From contig VZDJ01000065.1 in assembly GCA_008694505.1 (NCBI GenBank), forward strand, positions 290,333-354,332: DNA of 64,000 bases, written 5' to 3'. The notes beneath the pieces are model-generated. The model made no database searches. It worked only from the letters and a program-made list of their open reading frames with translations, and had not been told where the DNA came from. The first letter of the stretch is position 1. Every line of letters starts with the position of its first letter. Below are positions 1 to 12,680 of the stretch, piece after piece. This stretch comes from Cyanoderma ruficeps. Its lineage: Eukaryota; Chordata; Aves; Passeriformes; Timaliidae. The translations under genes were made by a program, and so were the position numbers.

Positions 1-587
1 TATGATCCCAAGCACATGATAATAATGCTTTTGCTTTCCTTCTCCTGACATGCCTGTGCCTTCTACCACCTCATGTGTGATCCTTGTTTTAACACACATT
101 TGTGACATTTGTTTTAACATCACATTCTTTGTGATGTCTAAGTTTACATTCTGCTAACTGACATGAGAAGAGAAAGGGAAAACCTAGCGGTGCCCTCTGA
201 AGCTGTGTGTCTTTCTGCAAACTTTTTCTTGTAGGTGGTATTTTAACAGTGTAAATGTAATAATAATCAGTGGAAATCTTCACTCTCTTCTCATTGCTGT
301 CTAATGATCCTTGATGTCAACAGCAGACTATCAGCAGGAGGTTTTCAGAAACATCCAAGTAGGAGATGAGCACTGCTGTTCAGAGGGATGTATGCTCCTG
401 TGCATAGGTATTATTGAAATACCCCTGGGTCCCAGCCTGGGTGCTATTAGCAGAGTATTCATTCTGCATCCCATTTTACAAGTACTTGTAGCAGCTCAGA
501 ATACTCAGGAAGATTCTTGGGGTTCACATTCGGTTCACGTTCTGCAATCTGGTGAAAGCCAGGGCAAATGTGAGGTCAGTTATCCCA

Positions 588-715
588 TAATCATAGAATG
601 GCTTGGGTTGGAAGGGGCCTTAAGGATCTTTAAGTTCCAACCTCCTTGCCATGGGCAGGAACACCTTCCACTAGAAGTGGAAGTTATCCTTATTCTAAGT
701 TGGCCTTGATAATTC
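588..715 (-). mobile_element. CR1 LINE 3' tail fragment
   Basis: The + strand reads AATCATAGAATGG followed by GGTTGGAAGGGGCCTTAA and a CCATGGGCAGGAACACCTTCC-like stretch. This is the reverse complement of the avian CR1 3' end, whose terminal microsatellite is ATTCTATG, so the element lies on the minus strand with its 3' end at 588. It is severely 5'-truncated, which is normal for CR1. Homology fades after about 715-725. A 132-codon + strand frame (311-709) runs through it antisense and is not a gene. Confidence 0.9.
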
Positions 716-1353
716 TGCAGAGTTTCTTATAAAGGAACAGAAACTGTCTAGTCTAAACCTTGAAATGCCCAAACTTTCAGGCAATCATATGCCACCATGA
801 CTTCCTGTTACTTATTCTGTTTCCTCAGGTTTTAAGTCCAAAAAGATTTTTAGTGGTTTTTAAACTTCTTTGAGGGAAGGCTGTCCTCTTGTCTTATACA
901 TTTGAAACCCAAAGTTTTCTTTGTATTCTGTGAAAGGAATACAAATCTTACTCTATAGGTTCTTCATTTTCACCGGGAAGCTGAGGTCCAGTGCACAACC
1001 ATATGCCTTACTCATTTTAGTTGATTTTGTGTTCTTTATGGCACCTTTTATGGTTGCTTTGTTTGCTTACTCAGTGTATTTTGTTTTAACTTATGCAGAT
1101 TTTTGAAAAGAAAAAGACAGATCAAGTAGCTGGAGAAATACATTCTTTGTCTCCAAAATCTTATGCTTCAGTACATAACTCGATGTTGTGAAAATTGGTA
1201 TGCCTCCCTGCATAATTTTTTCAAGCAGCCCACTTCCCACTTGAAAGCACTGCTTTGTCAATGTCTAATAAAATGCACAAGCTTTGTAACTATGAAAGGA
1301 AATGTATATTGGAAGGAAATTAAATATACCAGAATCCCACTGTTACTTAAACT

Positions 1354-1379
1354 GTCTCTGTACTAAATAGTACAGAGAC
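1354..1379. repeat. Perfect 12-bp inverted repeat, 2-nt loop
   Basis: GTCTCTGTACTA (1354-1365) is followed by AA and then its exact reverse complement TAGTACAGAGAC (1368-1379). The arms match at all 12 positions. It sits in plain AT-rich intron with no flanking repeat that I recognise. The 2-nt spacer is too short for a normal RNA hairpin loop without opening the inner pairs. Function unknown; it may be a mutational palindrome. Confidence 0.85.
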
Positions 1380-1469
1380 TAATAAATACTAATTAGAATT
1401 TAAATGTATTTTGTTACTCTTCTCTGTGTATTATGTTTTGATACTGTTAAAAGGAAGGTCTGAAACATC

Positions 1470-2090
1470 CCTATGCTTTCATCAGCCCTCTCTGGGGAGG
1501 AAAAGTGAGTGCCCTTATAAATCCGTGTACCTCTTCTCCTTGTTTGCTCGTTCTTCTCCCTCTCCAAGTGAGGCAATCAGATATCAGCTTCATGTAATCT
1601 ACGGACAAGAACTTTTTTTTCTGTGAAAGGTCATTTTGTAGCCAACTCCAGGGAACAGTGGGCAGGCAGCACTTCAGGCTGTCATCAGGGCTGTAAGAAC
1701 AGGCCAAGCTTCTGCCAGCAGCCCATTTTAGTCCTTCCCAGTACAATGGCAGGTCTGTGTGCCGGGCTTGCTGCTGCCCATTTGATGCCAACCCCAGTGT
1801 CACCAGAAGGCCATCTGGATCATTAGGAGACCAGCCCTTTGACTTGGCCGACACAACGAAGAGGGAGACGAAAGCATGATGAAGGTCAGGTGCAAGGCTG
1901 CTCCTCCAGACTTGCTGGCACCATCCCTTTGCCATAGCCAGACTTGCACCCTCGGCAGCTGGGAACATTTCTGTGACAAGATTCATTTGCTCTTTATGAG
2001 ATGTTGTCTCTTACAGGAGATCTTTGCTGTTTGCATGTCGACTGTAGTGCGACTGCACTGTGGTGTTTGGATTGCAGTAGCTGGATAGTG
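1470..2090. other. GC-richer intronic block, unidentified
   Basis: About 600 bp here has visibly higher GC content than the surrounding intron and almost no homopolymer runs. It contains a 171-codon minus-strand frame (1986-1471) and shorter + strand frames. The 171-residue product has no domain, signal peptide or family motif that I recognise. No poly-A tail or terminal repeats mark it as a retrocopy or LTR. It could be an old degraded repeat, a conserved regulatory element or chance composition. Confidence 0.35.
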
Positions 2091-3670
2091 TTAAACTTAT
2101 TTGGCTACGTGTGACTAATTAATTAAACTAATTTAACATTATGCTATGTATATTTGCTTTGGGTTACTTTCTCTAAACTGTCTTTTATGAAAATGTGTGA
2201 AACAATGGTGTTTTTTGCTAAAGACTCCAGCAGAAGCAGTGTGCGATCATGTTCTTGTCAGTTGATTGAGGTGCAGTGATGCTGTTAGTGTTCTATCCTG
2301 CTATAAAGAAGGCTCTTCAAAAATCTGAGTTGAATAAGAATTTGTGAGTTTCCTGACAGCCAGTCAACAGAGAAGAGCGAGGAATTAAGAGTGAGGAGCA
2401 AGGACTGATGCTGATAAAAATCAGCAATGAGGACATAACAAGTAACAGGAGTGCAATATTGTCTGTATAAAATGTAACACTTTCATAGCTTAAAATAAAC
2501 AGTTTATGGCAATTATCTGTGGCAAAAAATGCAGTCATTTTGCACTTTTCCTGATGTCACAGTGTTTGGCAGAGGTACATATAGTCCTTAACCTTTAAAT
2601 TCACCACTTTGGATTACAATTGGGCTTTTCTTTAGGAAAGTGAAAAGTAAGGGTTTAGATTGACAGTAAAAGTAAATTTGCTGGTCGTGCCAAGAAATTG
2701 AAACTCTGTGGTACTGGGTGGTCTTCAGAGTCAGAATCCTGCCCTAAATAAACTCAGACTCTTATGAATCTCTCATGATTAAATCAGGATTGTCCTTTAG
2801 GTGTTCATACTGTCATGTATGAGAATCAGGCTGCCCCTCAGCCATCCAGAACAACAATAAAAAAATATTATAGTAGCATAAGGCAAGATGAAACCTCAAA
2901 ATAGCAATTCATGAGAGTGAAGAGTTTGTTAAAGAACAACATGAGTACCTGTGAGAGAAAAGTTAATGATTTTTTTCCTTTCAAATCTGAAGGGGGAAAA
3001 TGGGGGATCAGTTTTGAAAACTGGAATTTTCAACTTTTCCTTTTGTGTCCTCCTATTGTCTTTTCACACAGTTTTACAGGCATACCTATGTTCATCACAT
3101 TTTGGGGCTACAAGGGTTGCAAGGAGATGTTGTACATAGGTGGATGTAGATTTTAGGGTGTGATAGTAGAAGCACACTTATACTGTGTTGATTCTTCAGA
3201 GCATCTTCTTTTGTAAAGGATAATTATGTTTGTTATGCAAAAGTCCTTTTCAAACTGTAGATATGAAGATCTGTGATAAAAACCAATATAATAGCTGCCA
3301 GTGCACAGAGTTCCTCAGCTCTTTGTCAGTACATAATTTGAGAAATTAGGTAATAGAATTAAATCAGTTAAATATTGACCAGGAAAATAGTAAGTTGACA
3401 AGAGGCATTATATTTGGTTTCTAATTGTAGTGATTTTCAAAATTAAAAAATTTAAATAATGCTTAATTTTAGGGAGATAGAATTTTAATTCCAATAATGT
3501 GATAATAAATTTCAATATTTTTCAGAATAACAGAGATAGTTGAAAAAATACTGGAGAAAACAGAAGTCTAAATTTTATAGGTTTTAGGAATCCTAACAAA
3601 ACTTTACAGGAAAATTAAGAGGAAATGCGGTCCTGACCTTTTTTTAGACATAATTAAGCATTCCACTCAT

Positions 3671-3672
3671 NN
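3671..3672. other. Two undetermined bases (NN)
   Basis: Two N characters precede a run of six T. This looks like an unresolved homopolymer boundary in the assembly, not biology. Confidence 0.95.
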
Positions 3673-6600
3673 TTTTTTGATCTTACCAGCACTATTCTAA
3701 TGGCCTGGCAATAAATTTTTGGCATACATTCAGAACTTTAAATAATGTGCATGCCGGGTCATCTGCAGCTTGGAATACCAGATTGATTGTGGGACTCAGT
3801 ATGGTCCCTGACTCAGTAGAAGTCACCAATACGTAGTCAGTACTACAAAACTCACCTTTGGAAACTGTACCTCTGCAACACTTAATGTCAAAGAGTAGGA
3901 AGGGAGAAGGGACAGAAATAGTGACCCAAATCCTGCTCTGATGAGTTCTACTAAAAACAGAAGTAAGACCTCACTTAGAATTACATTCTACATAGCATTT
4001 TTAAAACCTCAAATTTGAGCACTCAGATTTTCCAGTCAGCTATAGCTTATGATTATTGGAAGATAAAAGAAATACTTGTCATTTCTGCATCACTAATACC
4101 TGGAGGCCTGTATCAGGATCAAACTGTGGTCATGTGTGTTTTTTTTCAAAAGAAATGTTTTCATTGCATTCTTTTACATTGAACAAAAATACAATGCTTA
4201 CAATCCCAAAATTGGAAGAAATTGTGTGAACTATTGTGTGAGAAAGAAAAAGAGTGAGGAAACATAGCTTGGATTAAGGCTTTCGAGACATTATAAATGT
4301 TGAGAAAAATATTGTTTAAAAACTGGCTCTGCAGTGCCCTTTAAAATCAGTAAGCGTCTATTTTAATTCCCATATAAGTAGTAACTGGCTGCTGTCTGTA
4401 TATATACTTAAATGTTGCTTGCTGTATAAGACCTTGTTTGCTTAATTTCAACCTAACTGAATTTTTATGGCTGTGCTATAAACCTCTTGAAAATAGTGGC
4501 TTAAATGGAAATGCTGACACAACATTAATTACACTGGCTCCAGTGTGATACTGTGATTAAAGTTTATTTATTTTGTGTGTGCGTCTGTGTGTGTGTAATT
4601 TCATTGTTGAAAAACTACTGGAAAACTAATGTGGCAATGGAGAATGTGATTCTGTGCCTGATATTTTTCAACAGCAAGAAACAGTTTAAATAGCAGTTTA
4701 CAGTACCAGATAATTTATTTTTAATTGAGGTATAGTTTAGGAATTTAAAATTTTAGAAATTTGGGAAAATGACAAGTTTCCCACTTTAAAGCTGTTCACT
4801 GTTCTTCCAGGAGTTTTTAAATGTCTTTTTGAGTGGTGAGGCTAAATGTATATTGCATTAGAAAATGAAGTAAATGGTTTCATTTTCTTAGTAGCATATG
4901 TTCTTTGAGATATTCTGGAGAAAAGTCTTGTCTGAAAGTATGAGGGTATGCAATCTAAAGTTAACATTCTAATACTATTGAATATGAAGTAACAAATGTA
5001 AAAGTCTGTTTCATAAATAGTTTGCCCAACTGATACTTTTAGATTACAGACCTATGTGTTGCATCTAGTCAATTGGGAAATGAACAGTGCAAATACCATA
5101 TGGCCAGATGAAAAGTGAGGGAGAGAGAGATCCTGTCTCCAACCTGTTTCTTAGGACAGTGAGCTGGGATTGGAGAAACCTTGGATTCAGTCTGTTTCCA
5201 GCAGTTTATAATTCTCATATTAGGCAACAACTGGATAAAAACATGACATGGTCTGGAAAGCAGTTCTAAGCTGTTCTGTTTTCTGAATGAATGTTAGGAG
5301 TAATACTCTATATTGCCAAATACAGATATCCCTGTTTGAAACTGTGATTTTGTGTAAACTTTGCTGCCCCTTTCAGGAAGGTGCATTCAGAGCACTTTTA
5401 GTGGTTAATCAGCTTTGCTTGTGTATCAGTTAGACAGCATCACTTTTTTTCTGGATTCATACATGTATGGAACTTGAAGGCTGATCAGGGGAATTGTCTA
5501 ATGAGTTGCAGGTTCTGTAGAAGTCAATTGTATCTCTGGCTGTTAATCTGTGGTGTGCCTTCCTTGACATCAGTGCCCGTGTTCTGCCTCATCTCAGGGA
5601 CCAAAGTAATCATTCACACTCTTGCCATAAACGCCTTTCCTAGAAGCTCATGGCATCCAGTCAAACTTTTTTTTTTTTTTTGGCAAGAGAATTTTTGCAG
5701 ATATTGTTAATGCTAATCTGTCTGGTAGACTGACAGCGGTGCAGTTGCAAGGTAGCATGTCCTGCAGCATGGCAGGGAAGCAAGGCAAGTAGTGTAGGTG
5801 AAAAGATCAGAGAGGAAAAGTGAAATCTTTGTGTGGAATGCCCTTCTTCAGTTTGCTTGGCGAGAACATTCAGCATTCATTAATCCAGTCCATGAAATTT
5901 ACATTTTTTTATTTTTTAGTGTTTGCTTTCACTGGAAGAGCGTGCAAAGTAGGCAGATAGTTTCAAAGTGTGTGGTCTTTACGGTTTATATGTATTGCTC
6001 TGAACTACCACTGACCAAACTGTTTGGTCTTGTTCCCATTTGTTACAGTAATTAAATATTAAGTTGTTATGAAAGTATTGTGCCGTTCCCTTGAAAGAAA
6101 AAAGAATGTGACTCCTCCATGGTTCTGTGGCACAGCTGATGTTTTATTCAAAATAATGTGTAAAGGTAGAGAAATTATGTGTGAAGTTTATTCCATCTGG
6201 AAGGAATGTAATGATTCTGGATCTGAAACAAAACTGAGAATCTCCTACACTGTAGTTCATTAGGTTAGTTTGGAGAGAGAAAAATCAACATATACTGCAG
6301 ATGCATTTGGTTGAGAGGACAAGTTAGCCTCTACAGGTCAGTCAAATCCTGAATATATCACCTTAATTGTAGCCTTTAATCTGCATTAGGACTAGATAAC
6401 GCTTGTCCTTAAATGACCTTTACATTGAATTGATAATTATACCATTAGTACAGGGAAGTACTTCAAACTTGTAAAGAAAGACCTGTGTATGGTTAGCTAG
6501 TGTCTCACTGATTCTGTAAATGAGAAAATGGAGGGGAAAGGAAGGAGTGACACTTGGAAATCAATCTCTTAAAAAATTGTTAATGATATGTTTCAAAGGT

Positions 6601-7549
6601 TTGTTTGAAAATACTGACTTGGCTTTTCTTGGTGTTATGTTTAAGACTTTACAAGAAGGTGTCTTTGTTCTGCACTAATCCCAGCTGGTCCCAAAGTTTC
6701 ATTCAGCCTCCCCATGAAGCTGCTTGCTCCTATGTCAGCCTTGGGAGGGAGCTCAGAGTGTTCTGCCGTAATGCCTTTAGAGAGAGCTGCCTGTTGTGCT
6801 GACCAACATGTAACTTACAGAAATGCTGTATCTAGTATTTATCCTTTGTACAAGGATACCATCATTCCAATATCTTAAGGGAGCTGTTTGATAATGCCAG
6901 TTGAAGCAATCAGCCTCTTGCTCTGTAAGACCATGAGCAGTTAGAATGCATGCAAAAATTTAAGTCCCTTTAAATGCTGCTCCAGAAGTTGCCAATACAT
7001 ACCAACTATCCCAAAACCTTCAGTTGTTCCCCTCACGATTCATTGTTGGATGCTTTTAGGGATGCTACTATTCAAGTTTATGAATCAAAAGGCAGTACTG
7101 TCCTGAAAGATACTTCAAATCCAAGGGTATCTAGCATCAGGTATTCCCAATGAAAAGAGATTTTAAGTATGTCTACAGATCCTAATTGTTATTCAGACTG
7201 GAACCTGAGAGAAGAAAACTCATAAATATGAGTAATATATCATTTGTACCATATCTGATGTAGTACAAATGTTCTGCTAAGAGGACGTCTCAAAACTTTC
7301 CAATATTTCAACCAATGATAGCCATTATCAATAAACAGGCCGATATGGTAACTGGTAATGAAAATAATCACTTTTTCAGATAATTAACATGTCCTTTTAA
7401 CCTCTCCTAAATATGGAATAATCCTACAATTTGAAAAAGCCAATGCTTTGTTTAGTTGATCTCTCCAAGTATTGTTTGGCTTCTAGAATCTGTGGAATGT
7501 ACAAAATGGAGAAGAGTGGTTGATACACAGTCCACCGAGAATCTGGTTG

Positions 7550-8095
7550 TGCTGCCATTCAGAGGGACTGTGACAGCCTGGAGAGTCAGGCCATAAGAAC
7601 ATAATGGAATTCAACAAAGGGAAGTATGAAGTCTTGCATATGATAGGAAATAATCCCATGCATCAGTACAGACTGAGGCTGACCTGCTGGAAAGCAGCTT
7701 TGCACAGGAAGACGTAGTGATCTTGGTGAACAGAAAATGGAACATGAGCCAGCAATGTGTCCCTGTGACAAAGATTGCTCTGATCTGTATTAGGAGGAAA
7801 ATTAGGAGGAAAAAAAAAACAGGTCAAAAGAGGTGATCCTTGCCTCTACTTACAACCTCTGAGGATGAATAACTACTCAATCCAGTTATGGGCGTCTAAG
7901 TCTGGGGTTTTTGGGACAAGGACATGCTCATACTGAATCAGGTCCAGTGAAGGGTCAAGAAAATAATTAAGGGCTTGAAGCATCTTTCATATGAGGAGAG
8001 ATCTGGGACTGCTTAGCCTAAAGGGTCAGAGAGGAGGTTCAAGGAGATCTTATGAATGTGTATAAACACCTGATGAAGGAGAGTTGACCATTCCC
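7550..8095 (+). mobile_element. CR1 LINE fragment, decayed
   Basis: The + strand carries in order several landmarks of the CR1 ORF2 C-terminal and 3' region: CAGAGGGACTGTGACAGCCTGG, AACATGAGCCAGCAATGTG, a GTCCAGTGAAGGGTCAAGAA-like stretch, and GAGGAGAGATCTGGGACTGCTTAGCCTAAAG. Numerous indels and an internal purine tract near 7795-7820 break every frame, so it encodes nothing. The 3' end is lost after about 8095 with no terminal ATTCTATG repeat. The divergence suggests an old insertion. Confidence 0.85.
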
Positions 8096-11000
8096 ATACA
8101 CAACTGCCAGTGTTTCAGTTGTTTTGATTTCTGTGTTTTGGACTCAAATACTGAGAACTTCTGATCATTTACTTGAAATTGCCATTTCTTTTGACTGGTC
8201 CCTTATATTTTCAAGGTTTTTTTGTGGAATCAACATGCAAATTGAAACACATGCAAAGATGTTTGTGCATGATTGATGATTGCTATAGAACATACATATT
8301 TAAAATTCATAAAGCAGGCAATAAATAAAAGCATTAATGGTCTTTCACTAATGCCTTCAAAGCTGGCAATTTTTGAAAGGCTGTTGACTTAGAGCAGTGG
8401 AAAAAAAGGCTCTTTTTACCTCATTATTTCAGCAAGACTTTGCTTCCTCTGGTAATAACTTAGGTTAAGTTTGGCCTGCATCTTTATTGTGTAGTCTATG
8501 TAACATATCTGGATTTGGAGAATACTTGTAAACCACATAAAACATTCCTGAAGGTGGATAAAATTTATGTGCCATTCATTTAGGGAGTTACAAGTATTTT
8601 AATATGCAAAATATCTCAGGTATATACTATGTTCTAGGATCAAAGTTGGAAAAGTGCTGTGTCTTAATAAGGTCCTGTAACATCCATTTGACAGGGTGAG
8701 GTGGTGATGCATGCACACTGGTCTTTGAGATCTGCCTTTGAACATGCATGTGTTGATGTCATGTACTAGATATTCAATGGGAATTTACAGGTTATTTTCT
8801 TGGAAACCCTCAACTTTTTGCACCACACTGAAAAAGCTACACCTTTAAGTGCTCACAATCTTTCTTTGCCTTTTCCATGAATAAGATGCCAAATAATTTT
8901 TTGCTTGATATTTGTTTCTTGTCTTCACCAAATGATGTGCTAGGGCTCAGGATACCTCATGGGAGTAGCGGGTTAACTCATGATGGTACTCTGAAGAATC
9001 TTATCAGAAGGCCTCATTCTTCAGAAAAAAAGGGAAGAAAAAAAGGACTTTTGCCTTGTGTGTGTAGTGTCTTTTATTGTGCTAATGTGAAATGATTCAA
9101 TGTGATGGACAGCAGTTTATCAAAACAAAATCTCATTAAAATCTGTCTGCACTTTGCCCTTACTCTCCTTTGTATAATAAGATTGTGAAGCTTTCTGTGA
9201 CTAGACAGTAACCTGTGGTAACCTGTAGTGTGTGTACATTTATGGGTGATGAATAAAACCATTGTCACCCTTAAATGTTGGCATCAATATTTTGCTAGTA
9301 ACTTTTGGAAGTTTCTGCTTTATCAGCAGCAATGACTGGCAAATAATCAGCTGTTTTGTAATGGGAAGCTTAAAATAGCAGCTGAAGACATTTGAGTTAA
9401 GCTTCATGGAAAAAGACACTGCTGCATTTATTATGGTACCATTTTTGTTGTGTAAGGATGACATGATTGTTATTTTAGCTTTTTAGACATACAGTTCAAT
9501 TAAGAATAAACAATGTTCCCACACATTCCACAGAACAACTCAAGCACACATGCTAATAACAAGGCCCTTAAATTTAGAATTACTTCCGCTGCTTCATGGG
9601 CAGCCAGTGGGTACAGATGCATGTTTCATAGTGGTATGCAGCTATTGTGTGATTGCAGCCTTCTTACAGAGATGTGTGTCTCAACAGAAGTTCCTGATGA
9701 ACTCTCCAAGATTTGCCCATACTACCAATATGAATTCATTTTTGGAGTGCTGAGGAGGGGGATCTGTACATATGACATATATAGTAGTCTTTGTAAGGTG
9801 CAGCAGACATCCAGACAAGAAGTTTAAAAGCATGTACAAAAGAATTTTGATTTGTGTTTACAGGAAGTAGTAGGTGGTTGCACCAATAAAAATTATACTG
9901 TGTTCTATATGCACACTGATACATTCAGCGTTTGACCCATAATTTGTGTAACTTGCATGAGACTGGTTTTAGAACTCTGAACATCAGCAAAGACAAATCA
10001 AGATTTGGGCAGGGTGTTCACAAAACAGATTTTGCCTGTAAGTTTATATTGACAGTTTTAATTCATAATTATTCCCACTAAACACCATTTACTGGGATGA
10101 AGAGTCTTACATATTCTTTAACCGGGCTCTGCCATTATTTTTTTAGACAGAGGTCTTGATGAACAGATTTAGCTAAGAAATGTTTATGTGTTCCCATACA
10201 AATCTTTTTGGTATTATTTTCTCCAATCTTTTTTCTGTGCTTACTGCTCTTCTCAGTGTGAATATGTGGTACCTTTATATTATGTATCTTACTAAACTTT
10301 TACTGCATTGGGTCCAAGTCAGTGGTACTTTCTTGCATTCTCGGGACTAATAGTTTGCTGAATTTTGTCTTTGCTTGCTGTCTTAGACTGAACTACTTAA
10401 TTAAATTTGTTAAAAACAAATTGCTAAACCTTTTAACTAGACAATACTATTTACTATGAAATGAAACATAGAAAGAGGAAACCGGTTATATTTTAACTGT
10501 GATGTACTGTTACTACTATTTCGGAGGACACAATTTTAAAATTTTGACTATACCGGATGGTAAAAGAGTCTTAGTGAATGTATTTGTGTCTATATGAAAG
10601 ATAGCAAGTTGAGGTAGCATATTTCTCTCTGTGAAGAAGAGTAAGCCACAGTGAAGAATTTTGATTATTAAAGTGTTTCCATCCCAGGACTATATCTGTG
10701 TGTTATTTTACCAAAATTTATTGTGAAAATTCACACCTTTACATGAGGTCATGGTAGCTCATTAAAAAAAAAATAAAAAATCAAGAAAACCCAGGTTTCT
10801 AGGAATGGAAGATGAGCTTTGCTCTCTGCAAGAAAGGATTGCAGGACCTTGCCATCATTAATGCCCCAGCCTATGCTGGCCTCTTACATTGAAGTAAAAT
10901 AATTGGTGAAAGAATTTTTTCCAAATGTTTGCAAAAATTGGGCTGGTACTATGTATGACTGAAACTGCCATTATACACCTTTGTATAAGAGAGGGGTGTG

Positions 11001-11781
11001 GAGAAAACAGGAATTGCATTATCCAATTTTAGAAGATGGCCTAACACAATGGTAAAAATTGAGGTTGTTGCCAATTGCAGATTTTCTTTTTTCCAGTGAC
11101 AATCTAAGTGAGATGGTTTAGACTGAAATGAAAGCTGTTATTTCCTACCCAGTTCAATATTGTGTTCACCATGAAATATGCCAGTAAGTCCACTGTAATG
11201 AAGTCAAAAGTAAAAATTACATCTTTAAAATTGGAAAAGAAGTCCCATTTCCTCCATGAGTTCTAAATTGAGACCAAGGAGGTGGCCTTATCTCCATCTG
11301 AAGAGCTGTAATGATGCAATCCCTTTCATTCCCATGCGAGTTCCTAATTTGTAGTTGCTATTTAGCAATTATTTTTTGGTGTGTTTGGTCAGGATGTGTG
11401 ACATCAGTGCATCTGTCTGCTCTGATTCAGGCTAAGAGAGAAACCAAATAAATACCTCCTGGCAAGTAAACATTATCATGGTGATCCTTCTCAGTCCTCT
11501 GAATGTGGGACACATTAAGTTTCAGGGTGGCTCATGACACATATTTAGCAGATAAACTGTTAACCAAGATAACTTCTCAACTCTAGAAAAAGAATTTCAA
11601 AACGAGTCTCATCCGTCTTTGTGGATAGATGAGTTTGAGCCACTTTGATAGAACAAGAGATTGGGTCTGAATGAAAATGTTTAAGGAAGTAATTTGAACT
11701 TTATTTACAAAGTTTCACTTCAAAGGTGTACTAATATTTTATAGTTTAGTTACATCTTATCACCTGTCTTTGTTCTTCCAG

Positions 11782-11853
11782 GCTTTTAAGACTAAGGATG
11801 ACTACATCGTGGTGGGAGCTGGAAATGATCATCAGTTTGTCACTGTGTGCGAG
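11782..11853 (+). CDS. SUGCT: SUGCT internal exon A (24 codons)
   Basis: This exon is part of succinyl-CoA:glutarate CoA-transferase, a mitochondrial class III (CaiB/BaiF) CoA-transferase. The enzyme moves CoA from succinyl-CoA to glutarate in lysine and tryptophan breakdown; its loss in humans causes glutaric aciduria type III. The 72-nt exon is flanked by TTCTTCCAG and GAG|GTGTGT. It translates in phase 0 without a stop, with AFKTKDDYIVVGAGNDHQF followed by VTVCE. This matches the family segment in which the chain re-enters the CoA-binding core (FKTKDGYIVVGAGN-like in vertebrates). The catalytic Asp lies in earlier exons outside the window. It joins in frame to the exon at 16502. Identity is from recall of the vertebrate protein, not from a search. 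Confidence 0.95.
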
Positions 11854-12644
11854 GTGTGTTAGGCAAGAGCACAGAAATATGTAATAGTCTCCATTCTCAC
11901 TAGGAAAATGAAGATGCTGATTCTTTTTTGGGCTCTCTTTGTTTTGTTTTATTTTTTGTGTGGAAATAAGTGGTGAGTATAAATTCTAACGTGGCAGCTC
12001 TGGGTGATCATCTAAGGGACTGATGTGGGGTCTGCATTTTGGCCCTGAATTCAGAACACACCTGTTCTAAAACTTGTAGCTAAGGAGCCCCTTTTGAAGT
12101 CTGTGCACATCTGACCAACTGAAAACCAAAAAAATTAACGACCTAGCAACTTTCCAGGTTTGGAATGGTGAATGTCACATAAGTCACACTTGCACCTTTT
12201 TCTTGAAGAAATGTGACACTGTTTCTCAATAAAATACATGATAAAGAAGTTACAAGGCAATATTAGAGGATGGGTTGTTGTCCTGCCACTTGAATCACTA
12301 CCCAAGCACATTGTCCTTTTGAGAACTTACCATGTGCTGATTTGTGCCCACTGAGAAACTTGTGGACTTACAAAAGAAATGTTATAGTACTCTTGTTTTG
12401 GAGTGGTGAAGAAATATGATATTGAAGAACAATCTGGAAAAAAAATTGTTCTAAGTAAAATGTATCAACTTTCCAAATACAAGTGAGGTGTAAGATGGGA
12501 TAAGAAAATTTTTGCATATAGCATTAGACAACATTTTTGAAAATTACAGTTCTAGCTATTTTGGCCACTGTGGTTTTTCTCTAGGAACTTGGATACTTAA
12601 CATAAATTAATGACACTCAGGAAATTGAGCATTATTTCCCTCCA

Positions 12645-12680
12645 TTTGTTCATGGAGAAATATTTGTTCATGGAGAAATA
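12645..12680. repeat. 18-bp tandem duplication
   Basis: The unit TTTGTTCATGGAGAAATA occurs twice back to back with no mismatch (12645-12662 and 12663-12680). The identity points to a recent local duplication by replication slippage. No functional role is visible. Confidence 0.9.

Larger units (their letters stand above)
1..11781 (+). other. SUGCT: SUGCT upstream intron (partial)
   Basis: This stretch lies directly upstream of the first recognised SUGCT exon and ends in a normal acceptor (pyrimidine-rich tract, then CAG at 11779-11781). It contains CR1 fragments, a perfect hairpin and an unexplained GC-richer block, listed separately. I looked for the preceding exon, which in vertebrate SUGCT should end near a GTAHxSIVPYQ-like motif, and did not find it. 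The intron therefore probably starts outside the window. The rest is AT-rich sequence with no supported gene; the frames of 60-171 codons here have no recognisable protein similarity. Confidence 0.75.

Noticed and set aside
311..709. 132-codon plus-strand frame as a gene
   Set aside because: Its last third is an antisense reading of a CR1 3' end, and the rest shows no family motif.
1471..1986. 171-codon minus-strand frame as a protein gene
   Set aside because: It is the longest frame in the window but has no recognisable domain or homologue. Its length is reachable by chance in a GC-richer block of this size. Kept only as an observation.
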